Position numbers and translations under genes: made by a program. From Polyangiaceae bacterium (lineage in GTDB: Bacteria; Myxococcota_A; Polyangia; Polyangiales; Polyangiaceae): a stretch of 64,000 nucleotides of DNA. The stretch covers positions 186,001-250,000 of the forward strand of contig JAHBVX010000002.1 of NCBI GenBank assembly GCA_019637295.1. Reading direction: 5' to 3'. Below, in pieces: positions 60,903 to 64,000 of this stretch. The notes beneath the pieces were generated by a model that made no database searches, was not told the DNA's origin, and saw nothing but the letters and a program-made list of their open reading frames with translations. Positions within the stretch are counted from its first letter, which is position 1; each line of letters opens with the position of its first letter.

Positions 60903-61478
60903 TCACTGCGCGCAGGTTGCGCCGATCGCGACGCGGACCTTCTGCTCGCGAGCGCCCTCGCGGATCACGACGTCGGCGCAGCCGGGCGCTTTGACCCAGA
61001 ATCCCCCAGCGAAGGCGAGCCATGGACGAGGCCCAGCGCAGCCCGTGACACGCACGCGGGACACCGGGTCTTGCTTGTTGCCCCAGACGAGCCGAAGCGA
61101 CGAGCCTCGAGGGACGACCAACTCGAACCTCGCGCCTGACTTCACGAGCAGCCCCGATTTCGCAAAGAGCGAATCCGAGGTGTGTCGTGCGGTCTGGAGC
61201 GGGACGCCGCCCGGACCGATTCCGCCCAGAGCCACCACGTCGAGGATGGGCGTGTGTGACGGCGGGACCTGCTCGAGCGCCTCGATGGATTGGGAGCAGG
61301 CAAGGGTCAGCTCGGTCGCGTCGGCAGGCGTCATGGCGCGCGGGGCCCTCGCCGATGCGCTCGCCACCGGGGTCAGCGGCGGAAGCGGCTCGCCCGCGGC
61401 CGGACTCGCGCCGCCACAGCCCACGACGGCGACGAGGATGAGCACGAGCGAAGAGCAAGCGTGCAGCGGAGACTCCAT
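60903..61478 (-). CDS. Hypothetical lipoprotein, 191 residues
   Basis: ATG at 61478 gives MESPLHACSSLVLILVAVVG with lipobox VVGC. The mature part is a beta-rich domain (SGARFELVVPRGSSLRLVWG, FAGGFWVKAPGCADVVIREG) with three cysteines. No family recognised. It starts 11 bases past the SUFU-type gene stop on the same strand, so it belongs to that operon. Confidence 0.6.
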   Translation of the reverse strand: MESPLHACSSLVLILVAVVGCGGASPAAGEPLPPLTPVASASARAPRAMTPADATELTLACSQSIEALEQVPPSHTPILDVVALGGIGPGGVPLQTARHTSDSLFAKSGLLVKSGARFELVVPRGSSLRLVWGNKQDPVSRVRVTGCAGPRPWLAFAGGFWVKAPGCADVVIREGAREQKVRVAIGATCAQ

Positions 61479-61489
61479 CCCCGTCGCCG

Positions 61490-62283
61490 CTACCAGGAGC
61501 GCCACCAGGGTTTCGTCGGCGGGTTCAGCCGTGCGGCAGGTACCCCACGCTGCCCTCCGTAGATCGCCGAGCGCTGCGGCGAAGCGTCGAGGAATGCAGC
61601 TGCCCCACGGCGTCGAATGAGCTCCTCTTCCTCGGCGGTGATGGGAACGAGAACCAACAATCGCACCGGATCGCCGTCGAGGCTCAGATGCTCGTGGAGC
61701 TTGCTCTCCGGCAACGTACTCGGGGGGGCAAGAGCAAGAACGCCGAGATGGTCGGGTCGTCGAGGAACGCGACCCGGCCCTGCCCGATGACACACACCGG
61801 GACTACCTGGGTGGGCGCGAGGAACGTGTCTTCGAGGAAGGGGTACTTGGCGTAGTGAAGCAGGACGTCCGCCCCGAAGGCGATGAGGTCGCGGTTCTCC
61901 GCGACGGCCTCGTGGTCGAGATACAGGGCGAGCTCGACGCGGCAGCAATCCGCCGGCGTGCCCGAGGGGACCGCCATGCGCTCGTTGCTCATCCCCAGGG
62001 TGGCGAGGGTGGTGAAGGTGCGCGCTGGAGAGCTGGGAGGAGCGCCCTCGAGCGCGCCCGGCATGATGACCAGGGGTGGGTCGCGCGGCGGCGGCTCGTC
62101 GTAGACGTGGACGTTGACCACGAACGGGGGCGTCGGGATCGGCAACGTGACGACCGAGAGCGCGGTGCCGCCGAACGACTGCTGATATGCGGGTGCGCGG
62201 AGCTCGTCGTAGGCGTTCGCGTCGTAGTCCGGCGCCGGCCTGGCCGCGCGTTTCTCGAGGTAGTCCTGCCAGAGTTTCTCCAC
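61490..62283 (-). pseudogene. SUFU-domain protein interrupted by a frameshift
   Basis: From the GTG at 62283 the first frame reads through a Suppressor-of-fused-type core (TLATLGMSNERMAVPSG, VELALYLDHEAV, YPFLEDTFLAPTQVVPV) to AFLLLPP. The family continues in the next frame: STLPESKLHEHLSLDGDPVR then LLVLVPITAEEEELIRRRG. The shift falls in a run of seven C (plus strand G, 61723-61729); one more C would restore a 264-residue protein. SUFU proteins of bacteria often act as immunity or toxin-associated factors. A homopolymer sequencing error is as likely as a true mutation. Confidence 0.78.
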
Positions 62284-62413
62284 GTGTGCCTCCCTCGGCG
62301 GGCGAGCTCGCGCCGTCGACGGCGACGGCGCCTCCCAGTCTCGCACGCCTCGAAGGCCGCGTCCGAAGGAAGGCCGTGCCACCCCTCGCGCCCGTCTGGC
62401 CCAGTGACTTGCC

Positions 62414-63529
62414 TCACGTCGCGCGGAACAGGGTCTCCAGCGCTTCCGCGCCGGGGACGCCCTCGAAGCGCAGCTCGACGAGCTCGGCGCCGCTGATGCC
62501 GAGCCCGAGGGAGATGGCGTGGGTGATCTGCGGGAGCAGCCAGCTCGGTGTGTCGTTCAAGATGTCGAACATGGGATCTGGCGTCGGTACGGCGGCGCTC
62601 TTCAGCTCTCGGCGCAGCACGGCGGCGCCGAAGGCATCGAGGGCGACGCGATCGCGGCTGGCCGCCAGCAGGCCAGGGTTGGTCACGACGCGATCGGCGA
62701 GCACGCCCTCGGGGCCGCCGCTGACCATGGCGGTGAGCGCGTCCAGGATGCACAGGGTGGGCGTGAAAGCGCCGTTCAGGATGGCGATGTCGCGGGACAA
62801 ACGATCCGGGTCGCCCTCGTTGAAGTGCAGCGGATCTCGCGAGTCGTCGCCGATGGCGCCGATCAGGTTCTTCATCGCGAGCGAGAAGGCGGCCCAGCGG
62901 TGGTTCTTGCAAACCGGCAGATCGATGAAGTGGTCCGCCTCGACGATGCGCTTCATGACCAAGACGCCGCCCTCGGCGCTCCACGTCTCTTCCCACTCGG
63001 GGGGCTGCACCAAGAGCCACGCGGACGGATCCTCGCTGGGCCGCGGCGCGGGGTAGACCTCGTCGGCGCCGGCGTCGAGCGCGGTCTCCTCGAGACCCGA
63101 GAGCTGAAAGACGGACACCGAGTCCGACTGACGCCAGGAGCGATCCCCCACCACGATGTGCGCCGGGCGGCGCGAGCGCACCGCGCGGATCACGGCGGCG
63201 AGCACCGCGTGCGACGTGACGATGCCCGGCAAGCCGGTGGTGACGCCGTGTACGGCGTTCGGCTTGATGAACACCGTCTGACCGGGGCCGATCGCGCCGA
63301 GCCCACCGGCCAGAGCGATGGCGCGGCGCACCGCGTGATCGACGTCCGTCGGGTCCGGCGCGCCGACCACGCCCACTGCCGCCCGGCCCGGCTCGACGGG
63401 GACCGGCGCGTAGCGGCCGTCGTCGCGCGCGGGCTCGTCGTCCGCGCCGCAGCCACTGGCGGCCGCGAGCAGCGCCGCGGAGGTCGCTCCCAAGAAGCTT
63501 CGCCGAGACAGATCGTCGTCACCCGCCAT
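62414..63529 (-). CDS. Tat-exported DUF362-domain protein
   Basis: MAGDDDLSRRSFLGATSAAL is a twin-arginine signal, and AAASGC a lipobox, so the protein is probably a Tat lipoprotein. The body matches DUF362: TVFIKPNAVHGVTTGLPGIV, HFIDLPVCKNHRWAAFSLAM, KNLIGAIGDD. Many DUF362 proteins carry ferredoxin domains, but this one has none. Tat export suggests a cofactor or early folding. Role unknown. Confidence 0.82.
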   Translation of the reverse strand: MAGDDDLSRRSFLGATSAALLAAASGCGADDEPARDDGRYAPVPVEPGRAAVGVVGAPDPTDVDHAVRRAIALAGGLGAIGPGQTVFIKPNAVHGVTTGLPGIVTSHAVLAAVIRAVRSRRPAHIVVGDRSWRQSDSVSVFQLSGLEETALDAGADEVYPAPRPSEDPSAWLLVQPPEWEETWSAEGGVLVMKRIVEADHFIDLPVCKNHRWAAFSLAMKNLIGAIGDDSRDPLHFNEGDPDRLSRDIAILNGAFTPTLCILDALTAMVSGGPEGVLADRVVTNPGLLAASRDRVALDAFGAAVLRRELKSAAVPTPDPMFDILNDTPSWLLPQITHAISLGLGISGAELVELRFEGVPGAEALETLFRAT

Positions 63530-63666
63530 GACCCGACGTGTACACGAGCGGCGGGCGGGCGCCAAACGCGGTGACCCGAAGCCCGAGCTCGTGTCGGTGA
63601 GGGCTGTCTTCTCCGGCGCTCGCTCGAGCCGCGCGCGGTTCCGCGCCGCACCAACAAAGGCGAGCG

Positions 63667-64000
63667 TCAGTCCTTCGTGCACGCGGGGACGTCGAGCTTG
63701 CCGCTGGCGTCGATGGGGTAGCCGGTGTGCTCCCACTTCGCCGCGAAGGTGACCTCGACGCGGCCGTCTCTCTCTTTGCCCAGCGTCCACTTCGGCGGCG
63801 TCTGGGCGGAGCCGAAGCCGGCGCTCATCTGCGCGGTGAAGAGGGCGCCGCGTAGGAAGGCGCTGTCGGGCGCGCCCTTGCGCGCCGTGACCGCGAGGAT
63901 GGCGTCGACGTTCCAGGGTTGGCGCTCGCAGGACAGCGGTGAGGTCGACAAGACGAGGGTGTCTTCGCCGCCTGCGCGACGCTCGAGCAACGCGCCGACG
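63667..64000 (-). CDS. Partial hypothetical protein at the right edge
   Basis: At least 111 C-terminal residues are visible and the frame continues past 64000. Segments LVLSTSPLSCERQPWNVDAI and VEVTFAAKWEHTGYPIDASG suggest a beta-rich secreted domain with a closing Cys (PACTKD). The N-terminus is outside the window, so signal and family cannot be judged. It lies 137 bases upstream of the DUF362 gene on the same strand. Confidence 0.55.
   Translation of the reverse strand, partial: VGALLERRAGGEDTLVLSTSPLSCERQPWNVDAILAVTARKGAPDSAFLRGALFTAQMSAGFGSAQTPPKWTLGKERDGRVEVTFAAKWEHTGYPIDASGKLDVPACTKD

Overview
The window reads as chromosomal DNA from a large-genome, very GC-rich member of the Myxococcota, most likely Polyangiales-like. 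The evidence is indirect but consistent: many secreted or lipid-anchored proteins with a lipobox followed by Gly/Ser/Ala-rich or Cys-rich spacers, a MYXO-CTERM sorting tail on the M23 peptidase (26945-28156), a membrane-anchored Ser/Thr kinase beside a TPR/PEGA-type protein, a long multi-GAF hybrid histidine kinase, and dense 4-bp start/stop overlaps. No rRNA, CRISPR array, prophage or biosynthetic megacluster was seen. One tRNA gene is present, an initiator tRNA-fMet on the minus strand at 55054-55130.

Layout. 59-5341 (minus): secreted peptidase-like and propeller lipoproteins, an unknown protein, and an LCM-type methyltransferase. 5401-14440: an accessory zone that looks like a genomic scrapyard. 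It holds a frameshifted Gly-linker protein, a VapBC-type toxin-antitoxin pair with a palindromic operator, remnants of IS1634-, IS110- and IS91-like transposases, a 200-bp direct repeat pair, a 40-bp repeat pair, cut fragments of a metalloprotease, a DUF559 nuclease, a nucleotidyltransferase and a ribbon-helix-helix protein, plus a few intact small genes. 14469-22959: a coherent metabolic island. A minus-strand pair (CDF metal transporter and FmdE-domain lipoprotein) diverges from a plus-strand five-gene operon: a triheme-cytochrome/YeeE fusion, a second YeeE half, pyruvate:ferredoxin oxidoreductase, a dihydroorotate dehydrogenase-like protein and a two-cluster ferredoxin. It is followed by an ArsR-type regulator that is both frameshifted and cut off by a second IS91 remnant (22985-23965). 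23978-25290: more debris with a truncated nucleotidyltransferase module.

25291-45332: mainly ordinary genes: creatininase-like hydrolase, lipoprotein and M23 peptidase, benzoate-CoA-ligase-like enzyme, fatty acid hydroxylase, VOC protein, enoyl-CoA hydratase, a membrane-tailed ECF-type sigma factor, a Uma2 nuclease with a heptad-repeat tail, a TrmA/RlmD-type RNA methyltransferase, a ferritin-like lipoprotein, CBS protein, von Willebrand A lipoprotein, PlsC-type acyltransferase, PNGase F-like lipoprotein and the hybrid kinase. 45337-64000: kinase/TPR/Cys-rich operon, serine hydrolase, EAL response regulator, P450 with a Gly-repeat lipoprotein, further lipoproteins, tRNA-fMet, MscS channel, a second ferritin-like lipoprotein, a frameshifted SUFU-domain gene, a Tat-exported DUF362 protein and a partial gene at the right edge.

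The most notable unit is 16191-22959. Translational coupling of a heme-bearing YeeE-type sulfur transporter to pyruvate:ferredoxin oxidoreductase and ferredoxin suggests a link between periplasmic sulfur/redox chemistry and low-potential electron flow. That is inference from gene order and domains only. No database search was possible, so all family names rest on motifs read by eye.
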